Origin: Congeria kusceri
Taxonomy: Eukaryota; Mollusca; Bivalvia; Myida; Dreissenidae
Length of the DNA: 64,000 nucleotides
Direction of reading: 5' to 3'
Assembly: GCA_027627225.1 (NCBI GenBank)
Contig: CM051038.1
Span: 40,731,341-40,795,340 of the forward strand
The position numbers were made by a program, and so were the translations under genes. Below the pieces are notes generated by a model. It was not told where the DNA came from, made no database searches, and worked only from the letters and a program-made list of their open reading frames with translations. Positions 48,807 through 60,217 of the stretch are shown piece by piece; the first letter of the stretch is position 1; each line of letters starts with the position of its first letter.

Positions 48807-51800
48807 TCATATATTGTCGTACGCCATGTCCTTTCGGCGAATCTTCGAAACGGTGAATTTCCCGCCGGTCTAAAATAACAGCAGAAATAAGACTGTACAT
48901 AGATTTAATTTGATTATTTTGCTCTTTAAATCTTAAAATTGGACGATTTATATGAAAGTTATATACAGCTGACCGGTTCATATACTCTCATTATGCTCAT
49001 TGTATTCCAAATAACTGTCAAGCGAATTTGGCCCAGAATTAAACTTCTTTTTGTGTGTAACATTTTCGTGTTTTTAATGTCTTACTACATTACAGATTAA
49101 CAATCATCAGGCATATTTCAAGAAATAAAGCCACTTACTGCGATAAGCGTCGGTAACACTACCCAGAAATCTTTGTTGGGTATCAGGTCACTTCCGGTCG
49201 CCTGTTTCCGGAACTTCATGTAGGCGAAGCCGGCCGCTAAGTACATGGACAGGCTGACGATAAATCTACAACAACAACAGAATGAAGATACATTTGACAA
49301 CATTAAAATGTGTCTGTCTGTCTGTCCGTCCGTCGCTCCGTCTTTCGACGCTACGTCTGTCCGTCTGCCCGTCCGTCCGTCTGGTATCTGAACATACAGC
49401 CGATGTTTACAATTTATAACTGAAGGTACAAAACTAAACAACAGATACTCAAATCTACTATACATGCCGTAATTAACTAGAGCTAGTATAGAAGTTACTA
49501 GGTAGGCAGTTAAAGGGACTACGTCTACGAAAAATATGACCTTTAGCACAGTAAATGCTTTTATATTACAGAAATTGAGCAATCCAACCAACGGCGTATG
49601 AAATACATGGAGTATAAATAATATACAACTTTTTAACATCACCCCGGCATTGACGAAATAACACTCACCAAGGCTCGTGGCTCAGTTTTTTTTTCTATTT
49701 CCTGACCGATGGTTAGCTTTACTTTTTTATCCGAATTCGACGCACGTTCGATCCCCGACGTGAACACTTTTTTTCAGTTGTATAATTGTTATTGTTTAAG
49801 TTCACAAATTAACATTTGATTTTGCTGGTACATATTCTTTATTTTTGAAGTTAAGACATTGTATGGCTGACATGCATTTTAACTATAAAATTTGCATATG
49901 TGCACAAGTCCCCAATAAGTTTTTATTTGAAAGTACACCGCGATTTTACTTACATTATCAACAAGACTGTTCCGACACTGATGCCCCCAGTCGATTTGGT
50001 ACTTGAGCCATGGCAACCAGTCTTTGGCCCGGAAGCAGAACACTTCCCTGGGCATGCGCAGATGGTGGTTAATGTCATTGCCTGTGTAAACAATGAACTT
50101 TGAATAAAGAAGTATAAAGTAACATGGAACGCAACGTGTTTTTAAATTGTGCACTAAATTTGCACCAGATCTGCTTTAATTAATATATATTATACATATC
50201 TCTTACACGGATTCTACATGATGAATATTATTAGTCTGTCAAACGGGTGTCATTAAAAATATGTGGTGTACCGTATATTTAACAGGTCTTTGAAACGGAT
50301 ATTGCGTATCAGACATATTTACAGGTATTTTAAACGATGGAGTTGCATTCAGATTGCTTTAAATTGATTAGATTTAGAACACAATAGTATAGACGTCTCG
50401 TCTAAAGGTGAATAGAGAGATCGGAAGATTTAGGGAGACTTACGAACTGCCCACCACCCTGTTCTGCATTGGGCACGAACCGGGGGTCACAGGCCGTCGG
50501 GTCACAGATCAGATTCACTGTCGTCAGTCTGGGGAGTTAAAAGAAGGAGATTTAAAGTGATAAGCACAAACATCATCATGATCATTATGATCATGATGAT
50601 GATGATGATGATCATCATCATCATCATTATCGTTATCATCAACAACAACATCAACATCATCATTCAGCATTTATCCTAAGACACCATTGCTGAACTATTT
50701 ATACCGTCACAATGGTACGTACAACGTCAAGTAAGTCATTTCCGTTTTTAAAATAGAAAGCACAAACGATCGTTTGCCTATAAGCATCCAGCAGTGGCGG
50801 TCTTACTTAAGCACACCGTGACCGGCAGTGTAGGTGACGATGACGTTGCCGCTGTCGCCATCGTACTGGAAGGCCGCCTTCCCGGAGTCGCCGATCTGCT
50901 GCGATTGCTCCGTGCTCTTATCCAGGACACACGCCTGTCAATTTGTAAGGGGGTGAATTTCAGTACCAATTTGTATGTTCCTATTTTAAAGGTGCCATTT
51001 CACATTTGTGGCTATGAAAAATGATTCTTTGAAACTTTCCTACCTTCTAGGCACACCTTAGTATTTTTTTACAGCCTGACCCGTAACTCAAAATATCTGT
51101 AGATACAGTATATGAGGGGCGTCGTGGGAAAACCGGTCTTAATGCATGTGCATTAAGTGTCGTCCCGGATTAGCCTGCGCAGTCCGCACAGGCTAATACT
51201 GGACGGCGCTTACCGCTTTTATGGTATTTTCTGTTTCAAGAAAGTCTCTTCTAAACATAAATCCACTGTAGGCGGAAAGTGCCATCCCGGATTAGCCTGT
51301 GCGAACTGCAGAGGCTAATCCGGGACGACACTTTACGCACATGCATTAAGCCCGGGTTTCCAACGACGCGCCTCGTATATGATCCACATTACTTCTCCAT
51401 CAACAAATATGACCTTTCGAAAAATATAAAGCGTTCAGTGTCATTGATTGATTCAACACAAATAACATCCAAAATGCAAGAAAACTTAATAGTTTGCAAC
51501 TTTAAGAAGCTACACTTTATTGATAATTCTACCTAGTTTCATGCCTATTTAGTAAATTGGCATTTTCAATAACAATGACTGGGATACTGTTGAAGCCTAC
51601 TTCAGAAACTACAAGAGGATGTCAGATTACAAAGACGAAAGACACGGGACACAAGTCATAACGGGCCATTGGCCATCCCGGATACTAACCGTCGCGTCGT
51701 GGCACTCGACTTCCGAGAAGGAGCCGCACGGGCTGTACGAGTAGTAGTACCCCTCGTCCGACTCTAAAACGTCCTTGAACCTGCAATCAATTGATTGGTT

Positions 51801-52896
51801 GACTGATTATTTGATTGAACGATTAAGTGACTATATGATTGATTGATTGGCTAATTGAGTGACTGATTGATTGGATGATTGATTGATTGACTGACTGACT
51901 GAATGGATTGACTGACTGACTGAAGAACTAACTGACTGACTCACGGAAGGACGGCGGACTGACTGACTGACTGACGGGCGCATTTTGGAGGTTGATTGAT
52001 TGATTGATTGATTGATTGATTTATTGACTGACATACTGACTTTCAGACTGACTGACTGAGTAACTGAATTACTGAATGACTGACTGAATGACTGACTGAA
52101 TGACTGACTGACTGAATGACTGACTGACATATTTTAGCGATTTATCACACAAATGTGTATGCAGACATTCATACAAATCGGCAAACATAATATGATTCTA
52201 TTTGTAATACCATTAATAGTAAAAAAAAAATTCAAAAGCTTTGCTTCTACCAGTAAAGCCATTTAATTTTACTTATTCCGCCATCTCTAACGACAGTGTT
52301 TGAAAATGAAGAGAAAAAACAACAACAGCAGAAATCAATACACAACCACAAAAACAGAAACAACAACAAACGAACAACGAAAACAAAAACAAATAAACTA
52401 AAGGACCCGTAGTAACAAAGCTCATTAGTAAAAACTCAAGTTCTTAAATTTATAAAATTCCTAAAGTCTGTGGCTGCTTCATGTAAATGTTTTTTTTTCA
52501 TGAAAATGTTTTACTCTGTAAAAATGTTGTTTAGATGCTTAATTTTGTATCTTTTTGCATAAGAAATCATTTGATATAACAGAAAATATTATATGAATTT
52601 TTAACTTACATTAACATACATCTTAGGTTGAGATACCCATTAGGAGCTTTGTGAATACCAGCCCCGAATGCTAGTCTTATTAATTTATAACAAACGAAAG
52701 TATGTTACTTCGGCTGGTCACCGGAGCCACCAAGACTAGTGAGGTCAACGTCACCACTTCCGTCGCTCATTGAGCAGGAGCACTGCGTCTGCATCTGGCA
52801 GTCCTTGTCCAGCGGAGGTTGTGCTGTCGCCGACGAGAGCGTTGCTATGGTGATGACGAAAGAGAACCACGTAGCTCTCGCGATATTGGTTTTCAT
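48807..52896 (-). CDS. MRH-domain sorting-receptor-like gene, copy C (M6PR/ATG27 family)
   Basis: Seven exons on the minus strand: 52709-52896, 51690-51780, 50807-50934, 50444-50528, 49954-50081, 49139-49265, 48807-48869. They total 810 nt and 269 aa; all introns are GT-AG. Layout is as in copy B: signal peptide (ATW followed by a hydrophobic run, ATA cleavage), MRH-like Cys-rich lumenal domain, one transmembrane helix, IPNKDFWVVLP and a tail ending YDNI. It is two codons shorter than B in exon 5 (GGISVGTV rather than GGISISVGTV). Residue 136 is Lys where B has Arg, because exon 3 ends AA not AG before the shared A of exon 4. Exon 1 reads QCSCS where B reads QCCCS. The frame can extend 29 codons upstream of the chosen ATG, but that ATG gives the signal peptide. 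An LTR retrotransposon lies 0.49 kb upstream of the start codon. Confidence 0.87.
49312..49383 (+). repeat. TCTG/TCCG microsatellite, intron 5 of copy C
   Basis: Nearly identical to 15743-15822. Confidence 0.75.
50567..50655. repeat. Self-complementary (GAT)n(ATC)n microsatellite, intron 3 of copy C
   Basis: Same structure as 17092-17175, with a slightly different repeat count. Confidence 0.83.
51114..51374 (+). mobile_element. GC-rich palindromic MITE (intron 2, copy C)
   Basis: The full-length counterpart of 17644-17890. It retains the 14-bp inner arm (GGATTAGCCTGTGCG) that copy A has lost. Confidence 0.82.
51790..52130. repeat. TGAT/TGAC array, intron 1 of copy C
   Basis: Homologous to 18303-18600 but longer at its far end. 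Confidence 0.85.
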
Positions 52897-54062
52897 GTTT
52901 ACCAGTATGAGATCTGCTTCGTTTTTAAATATGCTAACCTCTGTCACATTTATCTTCTCCAATGAATATACACTAGTGATCAAGTTGCTATGTTATTTCA
53001 ATATTTTCCTTTTTTCTATTATATTTACATGTCAATAAAAACACCTCCACGTGGAATTTCTTTCTTTCATTGATACATTACACGTCTTTTAATGAATTTT
53101 ATTTTATTAACTTAAACGTTCGTTATTAAACGTTCGTGATTAATTGTCACAGTTTAAAAAGTCGCTGTACCAAATTTCGAAGCCTATCACATGACTATCA
53201 CAAACTAGCCAACATTATCAACAGCCGTATCTGCATTTGTAAATTCATTTCATGCGATAATACCTGATAAACAGTAACAGTTGTTTTAAAGGGACGTTTT
53301 CACAGATTTTCGTAACTTAGAAACTGTCATTAAATGTCTTAACTGCAAAAACGAAAACATCTGGAATAAGAGTAAAACAAATATAATGTAATGTACATAT
53401 TCTTATCTTACAAGTAAATATTGTCCGAATTCACTCCCCGTCCGAATATTAGTACATGATATTATTGTTGTTATTGCTTTGTCTATAAAAATCCATTGTT
53501 TTAGCAGGATATTGTTCTACAAACTTTAATGAATTTAAAGCTTTGTATTTACCTCCGGTTTAGTCCATTTAACGTTGATTGTTGACAGAATAATTCATTT
53601 TTGCACAGTACAAAAATTCCTGCACTGTATTACGGCTGCAGTAATGTACATTGTATACTACACTCGTAGGAATATTATGGAATGTTATTAAATGCATTTT
53701 ATCCTTAAAGACTTGTCAAGATGTTAATAATAGCTTTTCTTGGTGCATTATAAGATTATTTATATTATAAATTGCATATTGTACATACATGTTTATTGTT
53801 AAACCTTAATGGTTCACTAGGAACTATTTGAGACGCTGGCTGCGTAGGAATTACTGAAGTTGTCATGATGCAGCATTTCAAATTGTATTGTTATAAATGC
53901 ATATTTAAAGCTACTGTTGCTTTGATATATAGAGTTTGACTTCTTCTATGATTAAGAAGTAATATTTATGTGATTGTTAATTTATTGGAAAAGTAGTTTT
54001 AATTATTGTTAAGGAATAGCCACATTGCTTCCTTATATGCTGCAGGATGCTGCACGATTCTG

Positions 54063-54133
54063 ATTGGTTGCAGCTGAATCTGCAGAATCTGATTGGCTGC
54101 AGCCAAATCTGCAGCATCCGAAAGGGTATATAA
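54063..54133 (+). promoter_or_regulatory. LTR promoter: two inverted CCAAT boxes and TATA box
   Basis: ATTGG at 54063-54067 and 54092-54096 lies upstream of TATATAA at 54127-54133, followed by GGAGGTTCTCCTCTCAG, a likely start region about 25 bp further on. The same elements are at 62900-62970 in the 3' LTR. Short GCAGAATCTGATTGG repeats surround them. Confidence 0.6.
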
Positions 54134-54445
54134 GGAGGTTCTCCTCTCAGTTTTGGCAACAGTTGCTAACAACAAACATCACTGTTCACTATATAGAAAA
54201 CCTTAAAAGTAAGAACTCAAACATTATAAAAATCCTGAACAACATTAAAGGTACGATTTCAAAACGCACTTAACTATTTTCTAACGCTCTAGCAATATAT
54301 TTATTCTATTAACAGCTGATTATTATTAAAGTTATAATAATATACTAAAGAACGTTTCTAGGAACTATTTTATGATACTGTAAACATATTTCAAAAACTG
54401 AGCAACTGTTCGCCAAACGTTCGTCATTACTGTACCGCCATTCTG

Positions 54446-54451
54446 AATAAA
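54446..54451 (+). terminator. LTR polyadenylation signal AATAAA
   Basis: AATAAA is downstream of the TATA box by about 315 bp; the functional copy would be the 3' LTR one at 63283-63288. Confidence 0.45.
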
Positions 54452-54580
54452 CCGAAATGAACATAATTATTATGTTATCGATATTATGAAAGTAGATCTA
54501 CGAATAAATGATGATTTTTGAAACTTTAATTCATCTCCGTCTTTACTAGAGTTTGCTATATATACTTGATATAATACTTG

Positions 54581-55714
54581 ATGGCTTCCCCTGACCCCGA
54601 CGTTTCGTTCGACAGTGTTCCTTCGGTGACCAACACCGTTGACGAGGTACGGAACGAGAGTAGCAGTGCGCATGTAGATGACGTGCAGCACCGACGGCGC
54701 CGTGACGACGCACATCACGTTACATTCAGGGATGCACACAGTCCTGTGATGAGACGCTCCGGTCATGATAGAACAAATAGCAATCAACACGACGCACACA
54801 ACACATCTTTTGATCATGGTGACACTCACTACAATCATTACATGCCACCACCACCACCCATACACCACACACTTATTAAACCGGACATGTATGACGGGAA
54901 CAGTTCGTACGAACAGTATGCGTCACATTTCGAGGACTGCTCAGAATTATCTGGTTGGGACAATCGTACGAAAGTTTTGATGTTGGCCGACAGTTTAAGA
55001 GGCGCAGCCAGAAGTTTCTATATGAGCCTTACGGAGAACGAGCGCCGTAATTATTACATGTTGACAACGCGCCTGTCCGAACGCTTTGGTAGCAACAGTA
55101 AGCACCAATGTATGTGGTTGAATAAATTAGAAAACAGACGACGCGCAAAAGGCGAGAGCATTGCGTCACTTGCAGACGACTTGCGCCAGCTTTGTCAAAA
55201 AGCTTACTCTGATCTTGACCATCGCTCGCAGGAAAAACTTGCATTAAACCAGCTGCACAAACTCGTTTCAATTGAAATGAAATGCCGTTGCATGGATCAC
55301 GATTGCTCAACCGTAAACGAGGCCGTTTCCGTGATTGAAAGGTACGAATCCATATTAGGAGCACCCGTATCTGCTCAAAGCATTAGGGCGGTTGACTCCG
55401 ACAAGCAACAGACTGATATTGAATCAGTTATAAAGCGTATCGAAGCGCGACTGAATAAGATCGAAACCTCTGTTGTGGATGCACCAAAGGTACACAACAA
55501 TAAAAGCGGGAGATCATGCTTTGGATGCAACTCTCCGGACCATCTATGGGCATCGTGTCCTCAAAATGCAAATCGCGGACCGCGACGTAACCGGGCGAAT
55601 AATACCCGAAGTGCAAGCAGTAACATGTCCACTCATCCACAGCAATCTATTTCTCAGAGCAATTTTTATGTTAAGGGCTACCCATCTGGGGCCCACGTTC
55701 AGGGAAACTGTTAA
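54581..55714 (+). CDS. Gag-like polyprotein of the Ty3/Gypsy element
   Basis: 377 residues from the ATG at 54581, read MASPDPDVSF. The His/Pro-rich N-terminal part (residues about 40-105) precedes a capsid-type region with YDGNSSYEQYASHFEDCSEL and LADSLRGAARSFY, then YMLTTRLSERFG. A single CCHC zinc knuckle, CFGCNSPDHLWASC (Cx2Cx4Hx4C), lies near residue 310, with a basic tail after it. Gag packages the RNA and forms particles. The frame is intact. Pol follows in the -1 frame and overlaps, which fits a -1 frameshift expression strategy, though no slippery heptamer is obvious. Confidence 0.88.
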   Translation: MASPDPDVSFDSVPSVTNTVDEVRNESSSAHVDDVQHRRRRDDAHHVTFRDAHSPVMRRSGHDRTNSNQHDAHNTSFDHGDTHYNHYMPPPPPIHHTLIKPDMYDGNSSYEQYASHFEDCSELSGWDNRTKVLMLADSLRGAARSFYMSLTENERRNYYMLTTRLSERFGSNSKHQCMWLNKLENRRRAKGESIASLADDLRQLCQKAYSDLDHRSQEKLALNQLHKLVSIEMKCRCMDHDCSTVNEAVSVIERYESILGAPVSAQSIRAVDSDKQQTDIESVIKRIEARLNKIETSVVDAPKVHNNKSGRSCFGCNSPDHLWASCPQNANRGPRRNRANNTRSASSNMSTHPQQSISQSNFYVKGYPSGAHVQGNC

Positions 55715-56015
55715 GTGCTGACTCTGAAGGCCGGGAGCCAGCAGTATTACAAAATAGGCCTGCATTGTTAAGGGAAGCTAGTGAAATTCACACGACGCGA
55801 TCGGGTTCACATTTTAATAGATTTGATAACGGGTTTTATGTTACATGTAACGTATGTTCAAAACCTGTCAATTTCTTAATTGATTGTGGAGCTACAACTT
55901 CCCTTCTTTCTGATACAATGTTTTCATCACTTGGTACCGAATGTTCTTTTCACCTTCGGCCGGTGCCCAATGTTCTTAAAACGGTTAAGTGCCTGTTACC
56001 GGAAGTGTTGATTTG
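55700..56015 (+). pseudogene. Pol, protease segment (broken after the active site)
   Basis: The frame is open from about 55693 and carries NFLIDCGATTSLLSDTMF, the retropepsin active-site loop. The usual D-S/T-G triad reads D-C-G (GAT TGT GGA, 55882-55890), a one-base difference from Ser. At about 55984-55988 a one-base loss moves the reading to the next segment, and the present frame stops at 56014-56016. The rest of the protease (GILGQDFL) is in the next frame. Protease frees gag and pol products; here it is doubly suspect. Confidence 0.78.
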
Positions 56016-57276
56016 ATTGTTGAAATGTGCGGTGAGCGTTTTGACATCTCATTCGTTGTATGTGCCATTGAGGCTGATGGCATTTTAGGTCAAGACTTCT
56101 TGAAGCAGCATGTTGATAATATCAACAATAAGAGGTCGTGTTTGGTGATCGGTAATAATGCGGTTCCACTATGGACTGGTGGTGAAGCCAATCAAGTGTG
56201 TAGAGTGGAATGCATGCAAACCATATCTGTGCCTGCACATACAATAATGTTGATACCGGTCAAAATCCCCATGAAAGAACATCTAGCTGAACTTGGCTAT
56301 GTAGAGCCTTCATTTGATCTGATGGCGAGGTCCGAGATTGCTGTTATCGGCGGCATTGTTGACACATCTTCCAACACAGTTAATATGCATTTATTAAACT
56401 ATGGGAATTCAGATGTTACAATTCACAAGCATACAAATTTAGGGTTTTGTGAATCATACTTTGAACCAAGTTGTTCTGTTGAACGTATTGCGTCTGTACA
56501 GAAAACTAGCGATATTGTTTCTCTTCCTGATCACCTTACTGATTTATACAAACGAAGTTCTACACACCTTTCTGATTCAGAGAAACACGATCTTAATAAC
56601 CTCCTGTGTAAATATCACACTACTTTTTATAAAGACTCTGGTGACATTGGTAATACCAATCTTGTCCAGCACAGTATCAATACTCAAGACGCAGCCCCCA
56701 TTCGTCAGCCACCCAGACGTCTGCCACTGGGCAAACGTGAAATTGAAAAGGAAGAAATTAACAAAATGCTGGATCGTGGTATTATTGAGCCTTCTAGCAG
56801 TGCATGGGCCAGCCCTGTTGTGTTGGTCACCAAGAAAGACGGTACCCCCAGGTTCTGTATTGATTATCGTAGGCTAAATGACGTCACTGTTAAAGATGCA
56901 TACCCACTCCCTAGAGTTGATGATTGTATAGATGCCTTGTCTGGTTCAAAATATTTCAGTTCTCTCGACTTGAACAGTGGATATTGGCAGGTCGCCATGA
57001 AGCATGAGGACAAAGAGAAGACAGCATTTGCTACAACGATGGGTGTATATCAGATCACGGTTCAGAGTTTTGGTTTAGCGAACGCTCCCAGTACTTTCGA
57101 GCGATTGATGGAGAATGTATTAAGAGGCTTGCAATGGGTTTAATGTCTTTTGTACATGGATGACATAATTATACCAAGTGGGACAGTCAGTGAGGGATTG
57201 TCCAGGCTTGAGCACATACTACAGCGGCTACAGCAAGCAAACCTTAAGTTAAAAACCCTCAAAGTGTGTCTTCTTT
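55989..57276 (+). pseudogene. Pol, end of protease and reverse transcriptase (one stop, then frameshift)
   Basis: It begins PVTGSVDLIVEMCGERF, with the protease flap end GILGQDFL. RT blocks follow: WASPVVLVTKKDG, then RFCIDYRRLN, YPLPRVDD, SSLDLNSGYWQ and FGLANAPSTFERLM. A TAA at 57141-57143 interrupts just before CLLYMDDIIIPSG; the catalytic YMDD (57153-57164) is in the same frame. Near 57262-57277 the frame changes again. Both lesions fall in essential RT regions, so this copy cannot make a full enzyme. Confidence 0.88.
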
Positions 57277-59481
57277 CAGAAGCAGGTCAAGTTCCTTGGT
57301 CATCTTGTCTCAGAAGACGGTGTTGCAACTGATCCCGACAAAATTGCTGCCGTCCAAAATTGGCCCACTCCACACAATTCAAAAGATGTCAGATCCTTTC
57401 TTGGGCTTTGCTCCTATTACCGACTGTTTGTTGACGGCTTTGCCAAAATTGCACGACCGCTGCATAAAGTCACTGAGAAAAACTGCAAATTTGAATGGAC
57501 TGACGAATGTTCAAGATCTTTTGATACTCTAAAATCTGCTTTAACGTCTGCTCCAATCCTTGGTTATCCCATCCCGAATTCCAAATTCATATTGGATACT
57601 GATGCATCTGATAAGGCCACAGGGGCTGTATTGTCTCAAATTCAAAATGGTCAAGAAATTGTAATTGCATACCACAGCAAAAGTTTAAATAAACACGAGC
57701 AAAACTACTGTGTAACTCGTAAAGAGCTTCTTGCAGTCGTTCACGCACTTTATGCGTTTCATCACTACTTGTATGGACAGCCCGTGTTACTACGCACAGA
57801 TAATGCTGCTGTATCATGGATGCGAAATCTTAAGCGTCCTACAGGTCAAGTTGCACGATGGCTCGAGACTTTAGGAACTTACAACTTAACTGTTACTCAT
57901 CGTGCGGGTTCAAGTCATGCCAATGCTGATGCGTTATCTCGGTCTCCTTGCTCGAAGTGTGCCACACAGGAGAGTAGAAACACCACTGTTGACAGTGATG
58001 ATGATCATAATAATACTGATGTATGCAGGATGGTCCCTTATGAGTGTGATTCAACATCAGTCATTGATCCACCATCAACCCCACCCCTTTGTTCCACTGC
58101 ACGCGCAGTAACAAGGTCACCAACAAAATCGGATTCCATTCCTAAGTCCACAATGGCAGCTTCAGACTGGACTATTAATAATATTGCTGCAGCTCAGTTA
58201 GATGACCCATCGTTGAAAATAATCATTGAGTCTTTGCAAACTTCCATTAGACCTAGCTGGCAAGAAATCAGCAGCTACAATTCCAAGACCAAAACCCTCT
58301 GGAGAATGTGGGACCGCCTTTTGTTAGATTCAAACGTCCTTTATCGAACATGGTATGAAGGCGAAGAACCCCGAAGGCAAATAGTTGTGCCAGAATTGCA
58401 GCGAAATGATGTACTGCGGTACTTTCATGATATCCCCAGCGCTGGTCATCTTGGCGCAGACAAAACGCTCAATAAGGTACGTCAAACCTTCTACTGGCCT
58501 GGTATTAAGGCAGATGTTGAAAAGTATTGTACAACATGTGACGCGTGTGCTTCTCGAAAACCCTCGAAACCACCCAAAGCACCACTAGGTGAAGCTAAAG
58601 TCTACGGACCAATGGAACGACTTGCTGTAGATATATATGGGCCACTTCCTAGAACCGAGTCCAACAATTCATTTATACTGGTTATTTGTGACTGTTTCGC
58701 TAAATGGACTGAGGCTATTGCCCTACCCAATCAAGAGTCCATAACAGTGGCTAAGGCGTTTGTTGACCACTATGTTTCACGATTTGGTGTTCCACTTATG
58801 ATTCACTCTGATCTTGGCACCAACTTCACTTCAAATCTCTTCTCTGATATGTGTGATCTCTTGCAAATTCACCCCACTAAATCCACTGCCCAGCACCCGC
58901 AAGCCAATGGTATTGTGGAACGATTCAATCGTACACTTGGCAGCATGTTGTCCATGTACTGCAATAAGAATCAACGCAATTGGGACCAGTATTTGCAGCA
59001 AGTCATGATGGCGTATCGCTCTTCCATACATGCGAGCACTGGCCAGACTCCAAATAAGATGACTCTTGGACGAGATGTAGTTCTCCCTTTACAGGCATGC
59101 ATTGGATTACCTCCCCTTTCAAATGAACATTTAGAACAGCACACCTACACTTCCTATGTCCAGTCCCTTCACAATAAGCTTGAGGAAATTCATTCAATGG
59201 CTCGTAAAGTCCTTCACACTAAGTCACAGTATCAGAAGCGCCATTATGATATTCGAGCAAGAAAGCGAGTGTTGTCAGTTGGTGATGGTGTTTGGGTGCA
59301 CGACTCAACAAAGCGTCCTGGAGTATGCAACAAACTTGCTTCGCAGTGGCAGGGTCCTTGTCTGGTCACAAAGAGAATTGATGATCTCGTTTATCTTGTA
59401 AAAAAGTCACTTAAGGCTCCGGCCAAGGCCATTCACATGGACAGGCTAGTTCGGTACCGAGGTTCACAAGTACCCACTTAG
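57277..59481 (+). CDS. Pol, RT thumb, RNase H and integrase segment
   Basis: The frame is open for about 2.2 kb from QKQVKFLGHLVSEDG. RNase H starts at DTDASDKATGAVL (57598) and contains YCVTRKELLAVVHA, RTDNAAVSWM and NADALSR. The integrase zinc-binding part, HDIPSAGHLG through CDAC, lies near 58426-58560. The DDE core is VDIYGPLP, then HSDLGTNF, then NGIVERFNR (about 58630-58930). A GPY/F-type module (SQWQGPCLVTKRIDDLVYLV) is near the C-terminus. No chromodomain is seen. It follows Gag in the -1 frame. Intact on its own but orphaned from the upstream RT. Confidence 0.88.
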   Translation, partial: QKQVKFLGHLVSEDGVATDPDKIAAVQNWPTPHNSKDVRSFLGLCSYYRLFVDGFAKIARPLHKVTEKNCKFEWTDECSRSFDTLKSALTSAPILGYPIPNSKFILDTDASDKATGAVLSQIQNGQEIVIAYHSKSLNKHEQNYCVTRKELLAVVHALYAFHHYLYGQPVLLRTDNAAVSWMRNLKRPTGQVARWLETLGTYNLTVTHRAGSSHANADALSRSPCSKCATQESRNTTVDSDDDHNNTDVCRMVPYECDSTSVIDPPSTPPLCSTARAVTRSPTKSDSIPKSTMAASDWTINNIAAAQLDDPSLKIIIESLQTSIRPSWQEISSYNSKTKTLWRMWDRLLLDSNVLYRTWYEGEEPRRQIVVPELQRNDVLRYFHDIPSAGHLGADKTLNKVRQTFYWPGIKADVEKYCTTCDACASRKPSKPPKAPLGEAKVYGPMERLAVDIYGPLPRTESNNSFILVICDCFAKWTEAIALPNQESITVAKAFVDHYVSRFGVPLMIHSDLGTNFTSNLFSDMCDLLQIHPTKSTAQHPQANGIVERFNRTLGSMLSMYCNKNQRNWDQYLQQVMMAYRSSIHASTGQTPNKMTLGRDVVLPLQACIGLPPLSNEHLEQHTYTSYVQSLHNKLEEIHSMARKVLHTKSQYQKRHYDIRARKRVLSVGDGVWVHDSTKRPGVCNKLASQWQGPCLVTKRIDDLVYLVKKSLKAPAKAIHMDRLVRYRGSQVPT

Positions 59482-60217
59482 TTCCGCAAAGCACTTCCTG
59501 CTGAATAGAAGCCAACACATTATTAATGTAAGATGAACGTGTAGATGAAACACAATCTTAGACACTGTTTATTAAATGTTGTTATCAAATATTGTTCATG
59601 TTTAATTTTAATTGTTGTTAACTGCAGTAGCTGTTAGGACATTTTAACACATACACTTAATATTCAATTTTATAAATAAGCAAATGCACACTGCACTGGT
59701 GATTGCTTATAGTGGCACTATATATCATTTTGGAAGCAAAACAGTTTGAGATGAAGTTTTAATTGAAGTAATTGTTGAAGTTGCGATTTTCAACAAATGT
59801 CTATGTATAAGGATTAAGTTTAGTACAACTTAATGACAAGCACATTTATTTCGTTTATCTCGGTAGCTTGTTCCTGTATTGCACATTTGGGTATTGCGTC
59901 TAAGAGAGACTCTTTACTTTACAGCAGTTGCGATAATAGTTCGACTGTGAGAACGGTTTATAGATTTTCTGGAGCGCGCTCAACCGAGTAGGCAGCGGCC
60001 TGATCAACCGTGATCCTTACTCAACTGTATTTGTCGATGAGAAACCGTTATTGCGAACTAGTCCAGTATAAATGCGTTTATCTGGATTGAGGAGATCGTT
60101 TCTGAAAATGATGGATACTGCGAACAGTTGCTCAATCAATGTCACCATTAAACGTTCATGCCATCGTATCTTATGTGTTCTTAAAACATCTCATCAACTG
60201 TTTTTGCAGGTCTTGAC
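59482..60217 (+). other. Spacer between pol and the extra coding region
   Basis: About 735 bp with no long ORF. The end (60180-60210) reads CATCTCATCAACTGTTTTTG then CAG, a good 3' splice acceptor just before an ATG, which would fit a spliced subgenomic message. Confidence 0.45.

Larger units (their letters stand above)
53387..54557 (+). repeat. 5' LTR, lacking the last 63 or so bases
   Basis: It aligns without gaps to 62224-63394 of the 3' LTR. The 3' LTR goes on for 63 more bases (63395-63457), which are absent here; instead ATATATACTTGATATAATAC leads straight to the gag ATG. No primer binding site is visible. Confidence 0.88.

Noticed and set aside
54064..54273. 69-aa ORF repeated in both LTRs
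   Set aside because: It spans the LTR promoter and TATA box and is there only because the LTRs are copies.
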